Notes: generated from the letters alone by a model not told the origin. A DNA stretch of 64,000 bases from Longimicrobium sp. (GCA_036377595.1 DASUYB010000026.1:1-64000); one strand, 5' to 3'; shown: positions 1-8,855, numbered from the stretch's first letter. Numbers and translations: made by a program.

Positions 1-13
1 CCCCCAAAGCCGC

Positions 14-1492
14 TCACGCAGGCGCAAGCACGCCCCGCGAGGTGCCGCGCCTTTTCCTGAGCCGCTCCAGGAGACACTTCACCCCCAGCACGTTGATGAC
101 GCGCCTCAGGTTGTAGGAGAGCGCCATCAGACTGAATTCCCCACGCACCTTCCGCAGACCCTTCAGCAGGAAGTAGCCGAAGTCCATGCCCCGCTTCATC
201 GTCCCGAAGGGGTGCTCGACTACGCACTTCCTCTGCTGCTGCAGCTCGGGCCGGGCCTTCACCCGCCCTTCCATCGCCTCGGCCCAGGGCTCGTCCACCC
301 GCCGCGAGAGCCGGCGGCCCTCCTTCTTGCTGCTCGTGCACCGCTCCCGCAGCGGGCACCCGCGGCAGGCCTCCGCGTTGGCGTAGTACCGCACCTCCTG
401 CCCCTTGTCCCGACTCTGGGTGAAGAAGGCCAGCCACTGTCCGGCCGGGCAGCGGTATGCGTCACGCTGCGCGTCGTAGGTGAAGTCCAGCTTGGTGTAC
501 AGCCCCTTGTTCGCGTTCTTCGAGCTCTCCATCGCCGGCACGTACGCAGTGATCTTCGCCTCCGCGCACTCCTTCACCTTCGTAGCGTTGTGGTAGCCGC
601 AGTCGGCCACCACCTCCAGCGCCTCGACCCCGAGCGCTTCCTTCGCCGCCCGCGCCATCACCGCCAGCTGCTCGCGGTCGTTCACCTCGTTGGTGACGTC
701 CTGCTCCACGATCAGGTGGTGCTTCGGATCGACCGCGATCTGCCCGTTGTAGCAGACCCCGAAGCCTTCGCGCGTCTTCATCCGCCGGCTCTCGGCGTCC
801 GTCAGCGAGAGCTGGCGCTCCCCGTTCTCCTTCAGCGCCTGCTGGTGCTGCTCGTACATCGTCTTGCGCTCCTTCAGCCGCTCCAGCTTCTGCTTCAGCG
901 ACTTCTGCGCGGGCGTCTCCTCGGCCGCCTCTGCGCCGTCCTGCCGCTCCAGCTCCGCCAGGTACTCCCCGATCCGCTCCTCGATCCGCGGCAGCAGCTT
1001 CTTCAGCCGCTCCACCGTGAAGTTGCGGTCCTTGCCGTTGACCGCCTGGATCTTCGTCCCGTCGATGAAGCTCAGCTCCCTTCCGAACAGGTCCAGCTCT
1101 CCGCACAGCAGCGTGAACTCCCGCCACACCTGCTTCAGCGCGCCCACGTTCTCCCGCCGGAACTCCGCGATCGTCTTGTGGTCCGGCGACAGCCGCCGCA
1201 ACAGCCACATCACCTCCACGTTGCGGTGGCACTCGCGCTCCAGGCGCCGACTCGACCGGATCCGGTTCAGATAGCCGTACACGTAGAGCTTCAGCAGGTC
1301 GCGCGGATGATACCCCGGCGCCCCCAGGCGCGCTGGCATGGCGCGCTTGATCTCCAGCTTCACCGGGTCCAGCCCTTCAACGAACGCGTCGATCACCCGG
1401 ACCTCGTTTTCTTCCGCGACGTAATCGTCCAGCCGCTCCGGAAGCAGCGCCATCTGCCCGCGGTCCGCTCCAATCCTGTATCCGCTCACCAT
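14..1492 (-). CDS. IS1182-like DDE transposase
   Basis: Transposase of an insertion sequence; it would catalyse cut-and-paste or copy movement of its element. The 492-residue protein has the IS1182-type plan: an N-terminal domain of about 130 residues with the YHPRDLLKLYVYGYL region, then a DDE catalytic domain. The first Asp is in FIDGTKIQA (about residue 144), the second in VVADCGYHN (about 306), and the Glu in VVEHPFGTMKRGMDFGYF near the C-terminus. A CRGCPLRERC Cys cluster lies between the last two. The frame is intact, so it may be active. The element's left end lies outside the window, so terminal inverted repeats cannot be checked. Family assignment rests on motif pattern only. Confidence 0.9.
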   Translation of the reverse strand: MVSGYRIGADRGQMALLPERLDDYVAEENEVRVIDAFVEGLDPVKLEIKRAMPARLGAPGYHPRDLLKLYVYGYLNRIRSSRRLERECHRNVEVMWLLRRLSPDHKTIAEFRRENVGALKQVWREFTLLCGELDLFGRELSFIDGTKIQAVNGKDRNFTVERLKKLLPRIEERIGEYLAELERQDGAEAAEETPAQKSLKQKLERLKERKTMYEQHQQALKENGERQLSLTDAESRRMKTREGFGVCYNGQIAVDPKHHLIVEQDVTNEVNDREQLAVMARAAKEALGVEALEVVADCGYHNATKVKECAEAKITAYVPAMESSKNANKGLYTKLDFTYDAQRDAYRCPAGQWLAFFTQSRDKGQEVRYYANAEACRGCPLRERCTSSKKEGRRLSRRVDEPWAEAMEGRVKARPELQQQRKCVVEHPFGTMKRGMDFGYFLLKGLRKVRGEFSLMALSYNLRRVINVLGVKCLLERLRKRRGTSRGVLAPA

Positions 1493-1580
1493 CCCTCCAG
1501 CAACGAAGGCCTGACGTCAGCGAGGATACATATAGTATACAGAGTAAACAAGCCGCCCGCCAGAGTTCTGACACACTCTG

Positions 1581-1640
1581 GGCCTCAGGATGACGTCGGC
1601 GTGGGATTGGTCCGGGTGCATCAACCGAATTCCAACGGGA
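1581..1640 (-). repeat. partial copy of dispersed repeat A, beside the IS
   Basis: Read on the minus strand, this stretch matches the first part of the longer repeats near 38141 and 62891 (TTGATGCACC, then GACGTCATCCTGAGGCC). Similarity stops at about 1580, toward the transposase. The simplest reading is that the IS inserted into, or next to, a copy of the repeat. Confidence 0.6.
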
Positions 1641-1672
1641 GCCGCCCCCGCGGCCACGACCGCGGGGGCGGC
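1641..1672 (-). terminator. GC-rich hairpin after the small peptide gene
   Basis: A perfect 13-bp stem (GCCGCCCCCGCGG and its complement) with a 6-nt loop lies 49 nt past the stop of the leftward peptide gene. No clear T-run follows, so it is a terminator by position and shape only. Confidence 0.5.
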
Positions 1673-1720
1673 TTCGCGCGTCCGACCCGAAACGCTCGGC
1701 TCAGACGCGCGCGGCGCCGA

Positions 1721-1888
1721 TCACGGCGGGCAGCAGCGCCCGGCCGTCACGGTGATGCACACGTCGCAGCTGTGGCAGGTCTGCACCTCGGTGAAGAATC
1801 CCTGCACCGTGCCCTCGTGCATCTCCTTCGCGTCGGTGGTGAACGAGTCCACCGCCAGCTTGTCCACGTCCAGGGTCAGCTTCTTCAT
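1721..1888 (-). CDS. small Cys-rich peptide with RiPP-like leader
   Basis: A 55-residue peptide beginning MKKLTLDVDKLAVDSFTTD and ending in a Cys-rich tail (CHSCDVC ... RCCPP, five Cys). The ATG at 1888 has a good ribosome site (AGGAGA, 7 nt upstream), which favours this start over the longer open frame. The leader motif, Leu-x-Leu-Asp then Leu-x-Val-x-Ser-Phe-x-Thr, recurs in five other short genes at 48.2-49.8 kb. The division into charged leader and Cys/Thr-rich tail looks like a ribosomally made, modified peptide precursor of pinensin/lanthipeptide type. That function is inference: no lanthionine, YcaO or other maturation gene is adjacent, and no signal peptide is visible. Confidence 0.72.
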   Translation of the reverse strand: MKKLTLDVDKLAVDSFTTDAKEMHEGTVQGFFTEVQTCHSCDVCITVTAGRCCPP

Positions 1889-2187
1889 GGTCACTTCTCC
1901 TGTTCCGGGTCGGCCCGCCGCGGGTGGCGTTTCCACCCTGTCCGTCCGGGCTCGCAGGCGAATCGTGGCCATAAACGCGTGGGGAGGCGACGATCGTGGG
2001 ACAAACTGTAGGAACATCGGTATGAACCGCGGCCCGGCGCGCCCGCGCAGATCCTCGTCTCCGCCGCCGTTCGGGGGGACGGAAGAGCGGCGGCACGCAC
2101 TTCGTCGTGCGGGTGTCACGATCGGCCGGTGCGGGCCGTTGATGGAGGCGGAACCCGCATCGGCCCACTCCAGCGAACCTCCTCCCG

Positions 2188-2553
2188 ATGAAGACGACGC
2201 GCATTTGGATCACCGCCGCACTCGCCGCCCTCGCCCTGGCCGGCGCGGGCGGATGCAGGCTGCCCACCACCGCGTGCACGATGGAGCTGCGCGTGGACAT
2301 CTCCCCCGCGCAGAAGAGCATCCACGTGGGCGACAGCTTCCAGGCGAAGGCCGAGGGCGTGTCGTGCGGCGGCCGCGACCGCTTCCCGTACGAAGGCGTC
2401 ACCTGGAGCACGTCCGACACCGGCGTCATCCAGCTCGACGCCGCGACCGGGCGCATCACCGGCCTCGCCGCCGGCTCGGCGACGGTGACGGCGCACGACC
2501 CCGCCAATCCCCAGTTCCCGCTCGGGACGGTGAGCGTCACCGTGCAGCCCTGA
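2188..2553 (+). CDS. lipoprotein with a BIG2-type Ig-like domain
   Basis: A 121-residue lipoprotein with a hydrophobic signal and a lipobox-like LAGAGGC near residue 23. The rest is one bacterial Ig-like (BIG2) domain: DISPAQKSIHVGDSFQAKA, then VTWSTSDTGVIQLDAATG and ITGLAAGSATVTA, the usual strand pattern of this fold. Such domains are structural modules of surface proteins, and no catalytic residues are seen. It is divergent from the small Cys-rich peptide gene to the left. Exact role unknown. Confidence 0.75.
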   Translation: MKTTRIWITAALAALALAGAGGCRLPTTACTMELRVDISPAQKSIHVGDSFQAKAEGVSCGGRDRFPYEGVTWSTSDTGVIQLDAATGRITGLAAGSATVTAHDPANPQFPLGTVSVTVQP

Positions 2554-2650
2554 GGATTGCCGCCGGGCGCCATCCGCGATTACGATGCGCGGCAGGTGAG
2601 GCCTGCCGCGCATCGCTTATTCATCTCCCTTTTGACGAGATCGCCGCCCG

Positions 2651-2803
2651 ATGACCGATGGTGAGCGCCCAAAAGCCATGGAGATCCGCATCGAGCCCGT
2701 CACGGAGGCGCACGTCGAGTCGTTCCATCGCTGCTTCGAAGCGGTGGCGCGCGAGCGCCGCTGGCTGGCGCTCTTCCCCGCCCCGCCAACTGCGGACAGC
2801 TGA
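2651..2803 (+). pseudogene. truncated GNAT acetyltransferase remnant
   Basis: A 50-residue frame encodes only the start of a GNAT fold: MEIRIEPVTEAHVESFHRCF, then EAVARERRWLALFPAPP, which matches the beta1-alpha1-alpha2 region of N-acetyltransferases. It stops at a TGA where the protein should continue for another 120 residues or so. The acetyl-CoA binding motif (R/Q-x-x-G-x-G/A) is absent and is not found in the following 500 bases. Best read as the 5' stump of a decayed gene; a real short protein is less likely. Confidence 0.5.
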
Positions 2804-3354
2804 TCTCCAGGGAGATGGGGTGACTGCGCCGACGCGTCCCGCCGCGCTCTTCGCCACCCTGCTGCCGGCCTGAGTCTCGCCCGTCCCACCGAGACACCGC
2901 CGCCGCAGACGACCGCGCGGTGGATGCGCCCGCGGCCGGACGCCCACTCCAATCCGTAAATCCCCACCACAGCAGCATTTCCCGCGACGGAGGCCGGCTC
3001 TCGCTCAACGGGCCTACGCGCGACATCGATCGTGTCCGCTCCCGGCGCGGTTGATGCAATTGAGTGATCGTGGCCGATCTCCTCCGGCCAGTCATTCGCG
3101 GCCGCGACAACCTCATCCCGCTTCTCTCGCAGCCTGATCCTCTTCAAAGCACTTCCGATCATACGCCCGTCGATACTCCCTCAAGCTCTCATCGCGCCAT
3201 TATTTTACCATCACGCAAACCTCATCTGTCCACGAATGACTATTCCGCACGGCCGCAGCAGTCGGGACGGCCCCGGCGTCCAGACGCTGCGGCGTGCGTG
3301 CCGGATAAATCGAGGTCATCGAAAAATGACGATCCCCCTGATAGGAGCAGACCC
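2804..3354. other. intergenic, no convincing gene
   Basis: No reading frame here has family character. The left part may hold decayed GNAT sequence. The right part (about 3180-3240) is less GC-rich than its surroundings and could carry the promoter of the next gene; no clean -35/-10 pair was found. Confidence 0.4.
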
Positions 3355-3759
3355 ATGACCCAGCCCAACCAGGAGCACGCCACCGAGCTCGACGCCATGC
3401 GCCTGGAAGCGGGCGTCACCCCCCTGGCCGCCGGGACCGTGACGCCGTGCGACGAATTCGGCGAGCGGGTGGACGAAGTGATCCGGAGAGACTGCCGCAG
3501 GAAGGTCAATCACCTCCGGCACTGTTCGGGCGAGCAGGAACGCTGTCCGTGGCAGATCCGCCCGCGCGGCCCCATCTGCTTCGGCGACATCGAGCCGTGC
3601 CGCGACAACCGGGGCTCGTGCGTCTCGCGCGAGGTGGTGCTGATCACGCGCGGCGCCAAGGGCGGCGACTACCGCGTGATCGTGGGCCCGGTGTGCTTCA
3701 GCGTGTGCTGGGGCTACGCCACGCGCGACTGCTTCGTCCTGCCGCTCTGCCCCGACTGA
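3355..3759 (+). CDS. Cys-rich protein of unknown function
   Basis: A 134-residue soluble protein with 11 Cys, all in the last 105 residues, and no signal peptide or membrane segment. The N-terminal 30 residues are Cys-free (MTQPNQEHATELDAMRLEAG). The tail has paired spacings such as CSGEQERC, PICFGDIEPC and VCFSVCWGY. The pattern could bind metal or form disulfides after export by an unknown route; a leader-plus-tail reading like that of the small peptide genes is possible, but the leader motif is missing. The start ATG follows AGGAGC by 7 nt; the longer upstream frame has no such site. No family recognised. Confidence 0.6.
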   Translation: MTQPNQEHATELDAMRLEAGVTPLAAGTVTPCDEFGERVDEVIRRDCRRKVNHLRHCSGEQERCPWQIRPRGPICFGDIEPCRDNRGSCVSREVVLITRGAKGGDYRVIVGPVCFSVCWGYATRDCFVLPLCPD

Positions 3760-3879
3760 CTGGACGCGAAGGCCGCGCCCGGGTGCGCCGCCTCGCTGGT
3801 CTGCAGGAGTGAAACCGGATGGCGACATGGGCGTAGTAATCCCCCGTTACCATCTGTTTCTCTCCGCAGGAGCCTTCCG

Positions 3880-4095
3880 ATGTTCATCCCCCACGTGCGC
3901 ACGCGCGGCCCGGTCACCCGCGAGCGCTGGCTGATGCTGACGGTTCTCGCCGTGGCCGCCGCGATCGTGGCCGGCCTGCAGTTCACCTCCGCCGCGCTGC
4001 TGCCGCCGGAGAAGACCGCCGCCATCTCCGGCGTGGCCGTCGGGCTGGTGATCGGCAGCATCGCGCTCGGCATCCAGCGCCTGCGCGGCGAGTAG
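3880..4095 (+). CDS. small two-helix membrane protein
   Basis: A 71-residue protein with two predicted membrane helices, WLMLTVLAVAAAIVAGL (about residues 17-33) and AAISGVAVGLVIGSIALGI (about 47-65), joined by a short loop rich in Pro and Glu. Both ends are Arg-rich, so they probably face the cytoplasm. No family recognised. It ends 15 nt before a 34-bp palindrome that separates it from the convergent M16 gene. Confidence 0.55.
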   Translation: MFIPHVRTRGPVTRERWLMLTVLAVAAAIVAGLQFTSAALLPPEKTAAISGVAVGLVIGSIALGIQRLRGE

Positions 4096-4110
4096 AATTC
4101 GAAAACAGAA

Positions 4111-4186
4111 GGTCTCACGCAGAGAAGCAGAGGCAGCAGAGAACTTCATTCCGTTCTCTGCTGCCTCTGCTTCTCTGCGTGAGACC
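4111..4186. repeat. palindrome family P, copy 1
   Basis: A perfect 34-bp inverted repeat with an 8-nt loop. Each arm opens with GGTCTCACGCAGAG and contains three GCAGAG units. It sits between two convergent genes and could act as a bidirectional terminator. Other copies are near 12226, 30353, 41026, 48070, 49981 and 52163. Confidence 0.85.
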
Positions 4187-4215
4187 CAATCTTTTACGGA
4201 TCTCTTGCAGGATCG

Positions 4216-5661
4216 TCAGCTCGACGCGACGGGGTTGCCGTTCTCGTCGACGACGACGATGGGGAGGTTGAGCGCGCGCAGCCCCGGCTCGATCACCCTG
4301 CGGTCGCCGACGACCACGATGGCCGACTTCTGCGGGTCGAGATACTTCGACGCCGCGGCGGCCAGCTCCGCGCCCGACAGCCCGCCGATGCGCTGCGCGT
4401 AGCTGTTGTAGAAGTCCACCGGGATCCCGTTCGCCAGCAGGTCGCCAACGGCGAACGCCACCTGCGTGACCGTCTCGAAGCGCAGCGGCAGACCGGCCGT
4501 GCGGTTGGTCTTGGCGAACACCAGCTCCTGGTCGGTGATCGGCCGCTCGCCCCGGATGCCGCGCAGCTCGCCCAGCCACTCGGTGATGGCGCTGTCGGTC
4601 TTGGCCGCCACGATGTCGCTGGAGCCGCGCACCGTGCTGACCTGCGGCACCCGGCGCCACTGCAGCCCGCTGTTGGCGCCGTAGGTGAAGGCGTGCCGCT
4701 CGCGCAGGTTGCTGTTCAGCCGCGCCGCGCTGACCCCGCCGAACACGGTGTTCATGGCCTCGAGCGCGTAGTAGTCGGGCGTGTCGCGCGACGGGCCCAC
4801 CTGCCCCACCCACACCGTGCTCTGCGGCGAGTTGGGCCGGTCGAGCAGGTAGATGGTGGTGGCGCCGGCGGGGCGCGCGGCGGGGACCTCGTAGCGCGCC
4901 GTCTTCCCCCCCGCGGGCCAGGCGCCGAACACCCGCTCCAGGCTGCGCACCGCGGCGTCGGGCGTCACGTCGCCCACCACCACCAGCTTCACGTTCTGCG
5001 GCCGCACCCAGTCCGAGTGGAAGGCCATCAGGTCCGCGCGCGTCACCGAGCTTACCGTCTGCTCGGTGGCCAGGCGCGCGTACGGGTGGTCGGCGCCGTA
5101 GAGCACCGCGTTCAGCACGTGGTCGGCCAGGAACGACGGCTGCTCGCGCAGGCGCCGGAGCTGCGCCACCGTGTTGGCCTTGTTGCGCGCCAGCGCCGCC
5201 TCGGGAAAGGCGGGGTGCATGAGCATGTCGCCCATCAGCTCCAGCGCGCGGTCCAGGTTCCCCTTCACCGTGGTGAAGCCCTGCGCCGTCACGTTGGTGC
5301 CCAGGTCGGCGAACTCGGTGGCCAGCTGGTCGGCGCTGCGCGTGGCCGTTCCCTCGGCCAGCATCTGGTTGACGAGGTTGGAGAGCCCGGCCTTGTCCGC
5401 CGGCTCCAGCAGCGGCCCCGCGTCGATCACCGCGCGCACGGCCACGATGGGAAGCTGGTGGTTCTGGATCACCGCCACGGGGATGCCGTTGCTCAGCGCG
5501 CGCATCTCCACCGTGGGAAGGCGGAAGGGCGCGGCGGCGGGCGCCACCGGGCGCTGCGCGCGGTCGAGCGTCTGCGCGAGGGCGTCCGTGGCCGCGGCGG
5601 TGGAGACGAGCGCCGCGGCGGCGATGACGCGCCACGCCGCCTGGTTCGTGCGGATGGACAT
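4216..5661 (-). CDS. M16-family protein, non-catalytic partner
   Basis: A 481-residue exported protein of the M16 (insulinase/pitrilysin) fold. A signal peptide (AAWRVIAAAALVSTAAATDALA) precedes two M16 halves. Where a catalytic copy has HxxEH, this one reads AGLSNLVNQMLAEGT, so the zinc site is missing. In many bacteria such an inactive subunit pairs with an active M16 subunit to form a peptide-degrading heterodimer in the periplasm. Its start overlaps the stop of the upstream catalytic gene by one base (TGATG), which supports translational coupling and a joint complex. Confidence 0.85.
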   Translation of the reverse strand: MSIRTNQAAWRVIAAAALVSTAAATDALAQTLDRAQRPVAPAAAPFRLPTVEMRALSNGIPVAVIQNHQLPIVAVRAVIDAGPLLEPADKAGLSNLVNQMLAEGTATRSADQLATEFADLGTNVTAQGFTTVKGNLDRALELMGDMLMHPAFPEAALARNKANTVAQLRRLREQPSFLADHVLNAVLYGADHPYARLATEQTVSSVTRADLMAFHSDWVRPQNVKLVVVGDVTPDAAVRSLERVFGAWPAGGKTARYEVPAARPAGATTIYLLDRPNSPQSTVWVGQVGPSRDTPDYYALEAMNTVFGGVSAARLNSNLRERHAFTYGANSGLQWRRVPQVSTVRGSSDIVAAKTDSAITEWLGELRGIRGERPITDQELVFAKTNRTAGLPLRFETVTQVAFAVGDLLANGIPVDFYNSYAQRIGGLSGAELAAAASKYLDPQKSAIVVVGDRRVIEPGLRALNLPIVVVDENGNPVASS

Positions 5662-7124
5662 CAGTTCGCTCCCGGGGCGGGGGTGGCGGTGGCGGCCTGG
5701 GACGTGGTCCCGGCGGGGGTCACGTTGGTGAACGGCAGCGAGGGCTTGCTGACCTGGTCGAGCTTGCCCGCGGGCACCATCGACAGCACCACGCGGCCGG
5801 CGCCCAGGTACCGCCGGGCCACGCGCTGCACGTCGGCCGGGGCCACCGCGGCCGACTTCGCCAGGTTGGTGCGGTACGCCATCGGGTCGCCGTCGAACAC
5901 CTGCCCCGTGGCCAGCTGCTCCACCCGGCTCAGGCGCGACTCCAGCCCGACGACCGTGTTCACCGCCTGGTAGTTCTTCACCCGCTGCACCTCGGCGGCC
6001 GAGAGCGGCTCCGTCTTCACCGCGGCCACGATGCTGTCCACCAGCCCCTCGATCTCGGTCAGCGACGCGTTCGGGCGCGGGGTGACGCCGATCTGGAAGT
6101 AGCCCGCATCCTCGTTGGTGCTGTTGAAGGCGAACACCCCCGTGGCCAGCTGCCGGTCGTAGACCAGCAGCTTGCGCAGCCGGCTGGTGCGGTCCAGCGT
6201 CAGCAGCGAGCCCAGCGCGGCGAGCGCGGGGCGGTCGGCCGACTGGCGGCCGACGGTGGGCCAGGTGAAGGTGATCTGCGGCAGCCGCGCACGCGTATCC
6301 TCCAGCACCAGCCGCTTCTCCGCCGCCAGCGGGTTCGTCACCACGCGCGGGCGCTCGATGGCGGGGCCGCGGGGGATGGAGCCGAACCAGCGGTCCAGCA
6401 TCCCCTTCGTCCGGGCGACGTCGATGTCGCCGCTGATGACGATGGTGGCGTTGTTGGGCGAGTAGTACGTGCGGAAGAAGTCGCGCACGTCCTCGAGCGA
6501 CGCGGCCGACAGGTCGGCCATCGACCCGATCACCGGCCACGAGTACGGGTGCGTCGAGGGATAGAGGGCGGCCAGCGTCACCTCGTCGCCCACGCCGAAG
6601 GGCTGGTTGTCGACGCGCAGCCGGCGCTCGTTCTTCACGATCTCGCGCTCGGCGTCGAGCCGCTCCTGGTTCACCCGCGTCAGCAGCGTGGCCATGCGGT
6701 CCGACTCCAGCCAGAGCGCCGTCTCCAGCTGGTTGCTGGGGAGCACCTCGTAGTAGTTGGTGCGGTCTTCGGTGGTGCTGCCGTTGAACACGCCGCCCAG
6801 CGACTGGATCAGGCGGCGGTGCTCGCCCTGCCCCACGTTCTGCGACCCCTCGAACATCATGTGCTCGAACAGGTGGGCGAAGCCGGTGCGGCCGGGCTTC
6901 TCGTTCTTCGAGCCCACGTGGTACCACACCGTCAGCGCCACCACGGGAGCGGAGTGGTCTTCGCTGAGCAGCGCCGTCATCCCGTTGGCCAGCGTGTGCC
7001 GGACCAGCGGAAGGGTGGGCACGTCCACCGGGGCGGACCTTGCGCCTTGCGCCTGCGCCGCGCCGCCGTACAGCAGGCATGCGGCGAGCAGCGCGCGCCG
7101 CGCGGACCGGGCCGTTCGCGTCAT
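5661..7124 (-). CDS. M16 zinc metallopeptidase, catalytic subunit
   Basis: A 487-residue exported zinc protease. A signal peptide (ALLAACLLYGGAAQAQG) is followed by the N-terminal M16 domain, with the inverted zinc motif HLFEH at residues 84-88 (His84, Glu87, His88) and the distal Glu region NYYEVLPSNQLETALWLESD. A second M16 domain follows. It probably degrades peptides in the periplasm together with the non-catalytic M16 protein encoded immediately downstream. Length fits single-repeat bacterial M16B proteins. The gene opens the two-gene operon. Confidence 0.9.
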   Translation of the reverse strand: MTRTARSARRALLAACLLYGGAAQAQGARSAPVDVPTLPLVRHTLANGMTALLSEDHSAPVVALTVWYHVGSKNEKPGRTGFAHLFEHMMFEGSQNVGQGEHRRLIQSLGGVFNGSTTEDRTNYYEVLPSNQLETALWLESDRMATLLTRVNQERLDAEREIVKNERRLRVDNQPFGVGDEVTLAALYPSTHPYSWPVIGSMADLSAASLEDVRDFFRTYYSPNNATIVISGDIDVARTKGMLDRWFGSIPRGPAIERPRVVTNPLAAEKRLVLEDTRARLPQITFTWPTVGRQSADRPALAALGSLLTLDRTSRLRKLLVYDRQLATGVFAFNSTNEDAGYFQIGVTPRPNASLTEIEGLVDSIVAAVKTEPLSAAEVQRVKNYQAVNTVVGLESRLSRVEQLATGQVFDGDPMAYRTNLAKSAAVAPADVQRVARRYLGAGRVVLSMVPAGKLDQVSKPSLPFTNVTPAGTTSQAATATPAPGAN

Positions 7125-7460
7125 GGGCTCTCTCTGGGTCTGGGGGGATGGGGGATGGGGTTGGGGATGATGATGCGGGTGTCCACCGCACGCCTTCGAC
7201 CCCGCCGCCGCGGAAACCGTTGCGTGGAAGACTCGCCGGGGATCGGGTCGTGGAGCAATGTAAGAACGCGCGCACGCGGACGATACATGTTTTTCCGCCA
7301 GAACGTCCCACTATGTCGCAGGGTGTTCCATTCCGGGTGCGGATCGCGCTTCTCCGGGCACGGATGGCCGGGGGGAAGGCAGCGCCCGGCGCGCTTGTCG
7401 CCGGTATCCCGTGCGACGACATTGGGCACCGAGGTGGGCAGAGGACAGGGAACAGGGGAG

Positions 7461-7976
7461 ATGACGAGCGTGGAGCCCCGCCGGACTGCGCCCGTGAGCG
7501 TGACCGTCGCAAAGCCCGCCGAGTACGCGGAGATCGCGGCGGTGAACGTGGCCGCGTACGAGGAGTTCCGCGCGCGCATCGACGACGCGGGATGGACGCG
7601 GATGCGCGCGAACATCTCGGGAATCGCGAGGGAGGCGGAGACGTCGACGGTGCTCGTCGCGCGCGGCGGGGACGGCGTGCTCGGCGCGGTGCTCTACTAC
7701 GCGCCGGGAACGACGATCCCGCCGCTCGCGCCGGAGTGGGCGTCGATCCGCACGCTCGCCGTGTCCCCCGCGGCGCGCGGGCGCGGCGTGGGCGAGGCGC
7801 TGGTGCGCGAATGCATCGCGCGGGCGCGGGCGGACGGCGCCGCGGCGCTCGGCCTCTACACCACGGCCATGATGGGCACCGCCATCGCCCTCTACGAACG
7901 GCTCGGCTTCGTCCGCGACGGCGACCTGCCGCCGCGCCACGGCCATCCGTGCTGGCGCTACCGCCTGGATCTCTGA
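7461..7976 (+). CDS. GNAT family N-acetyltransferase
   Basis: A 171-residue acetyltransferase that would move an acetyl group from acetyl-CoA to an amine of an unknown substrate. The GNAT core is clear: IRTLAVSPAARGRGVGEALV carries the acetyl-CoA P-loop motif RGRGVG, and ALYERLGFVRDGD is the C-terminal beta5-alpha4 region. The ATG sits directly behind GGGGAG with almost no spacer; a GTG 33 nt further in (MSVTVAKPAE) is an equally good start. It ends 6 nt before the next gene, so it heads an operon with an exported protein and an RQC-type protein. Confidence 0.85.
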   Translation: MTSVEPRRTAPVSVTVAKPAEYAEIAAVNVAAYEEFRARIDDAGWTRMRANISGIAREAETSTVLVARGGDGVLGAVLYYAPGTTIPPLAPEWASIRTLAVSPAARGRGVGEALVRECIARARADGAAALGLYTTAMMGTAIALYERLGFVRDGDLPPRHGHPCWRYRLDL

Positions 7977-7982
7977 ACGGGG

Positions 7983-8855
7983 ATGAAAATGGTGCGACGT
8001 ACCTCGATCTTCGCCCTGACCGCCATCTCCCTCGCGGCCCCGATCTCCCTCGCCGCGCAGGATGACCTTGCCGCCCGCAACGAAGCCTTCCTGCGCGCGG
8101 TGCGCGACGGGGATCGCGAGCGCATCGCCGCCTTCTTCCCCACCCGCGGCGACTGGACGTGGGTGCAGGCGTGGGAGAATGCGCCCGCGAGGAAACCGTC
8201 GATCCACCGCTTCGCCGCCGCGGAGACGATGCGGGCGATCGCCAACGACGGCCCCGCCTGCATGTCGTTCGAGCAGATGTCCGGCGAGGTGGGGCCCGTC
8301 GAGACCGTGCTGTCGATGGTGGCGCAATTCAACGAAGGCCCGTGGCGCCGGACGCGCGGCACCCGCTTCGTGCCGCCCGCAAGCGCATCCCGGCGGCCGG
8401 GCGCCTCGTCCGCGTTCGTCGAGTGGCGGCGCGAGGACGGGCGCTGGGTCGTCTCCACCTTCGGCGACGCGATGTACTACCGGGGACCGCGCCTGATCGG
8501 CCGCGAGCGCTTTTACGGTGGCGTGCGCGACAGCATCCTGCCGCTGCCGCCCACGCCGGTCTACGCGGCCGCGGAGCGCTGGTACGTGAACAACGAGCCA
8601 TTCTACTTCGAGGGCCGCCGCTACGTGAAGTACGGCCTGCCGCGCACCATCGACCCGGCCCTGCTCAGGCGCATCGGACGGTTCGGGCTGATGGGTATCT
8701 ACGCCGAGAAACCCAGGCCCGGCGAGGACGACGCCGAGACCGTGTACATCCCCGTGGGCCCCGGCGAATACCAGCCGTACCAGGCATTCGGGTACTTCTA
8801 CCACTGCGGCGTCTTCCGGCGTGGCAACGCCGCCCTTCCATCTCCCCGGGGATGA
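7983..8855 (+). CDS. exported protein of unknown function
   Basis: A 290-residue protein with a signal peptide (IFALTAISLAAPISLAAQ). The beginning of the mature part, DDLAARNEAFLRAVRDGDRERIAAFFPTRGDWTW, resembles the helix-and-first-strand region of NTF2-like (SnoaL) domains. The rest has conserved-looking aromatic segments (RERFYGGVRDSILPLPP, EYQPYQAFGYFYHCG) but no recognised catalytic motif. It overlaps the following RQC-type gene by 4 nt (ATGA), so the two are probably co-translated although one product is exported and the other cytoplasmic. Confidence 0.6.
   Translation: MKMVRRTSIFALTAISLAAPISLAAQDDLAARNEAFLRAVRDGDRERIAAFFPTRGDWTWVQAWENAPARKPSIHRFAAAETMRAIANDGPACMSFEQMSGEVGPVETVLSMVAQFNEGPWRRTRGTRFVPPASASRRPGASSAFVEWRREDGRWVVSTFGDAMYYRGPRLIGRERFYGGVRDSILPLPPTPVYAAAERWYVNNEPFYFEGRRYVKYGLPRTIDPALLRRIGRFGLMGIYAEKPRPGEDDAETVYIPVGPGEYQPYQAFGYFYHCGVFRRGNAALPSPRG

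Noticed and set aside
212-2011. Long open frame on the plus strand opposite the transposase
   Set aside because: It is the antisense shadow of the transposase: Leu/Arg/His-rich with no family motif. The same applies to the other very long frames that lie across recognised genes, such as those opposite the tRNA-flanking genes and the mutase.
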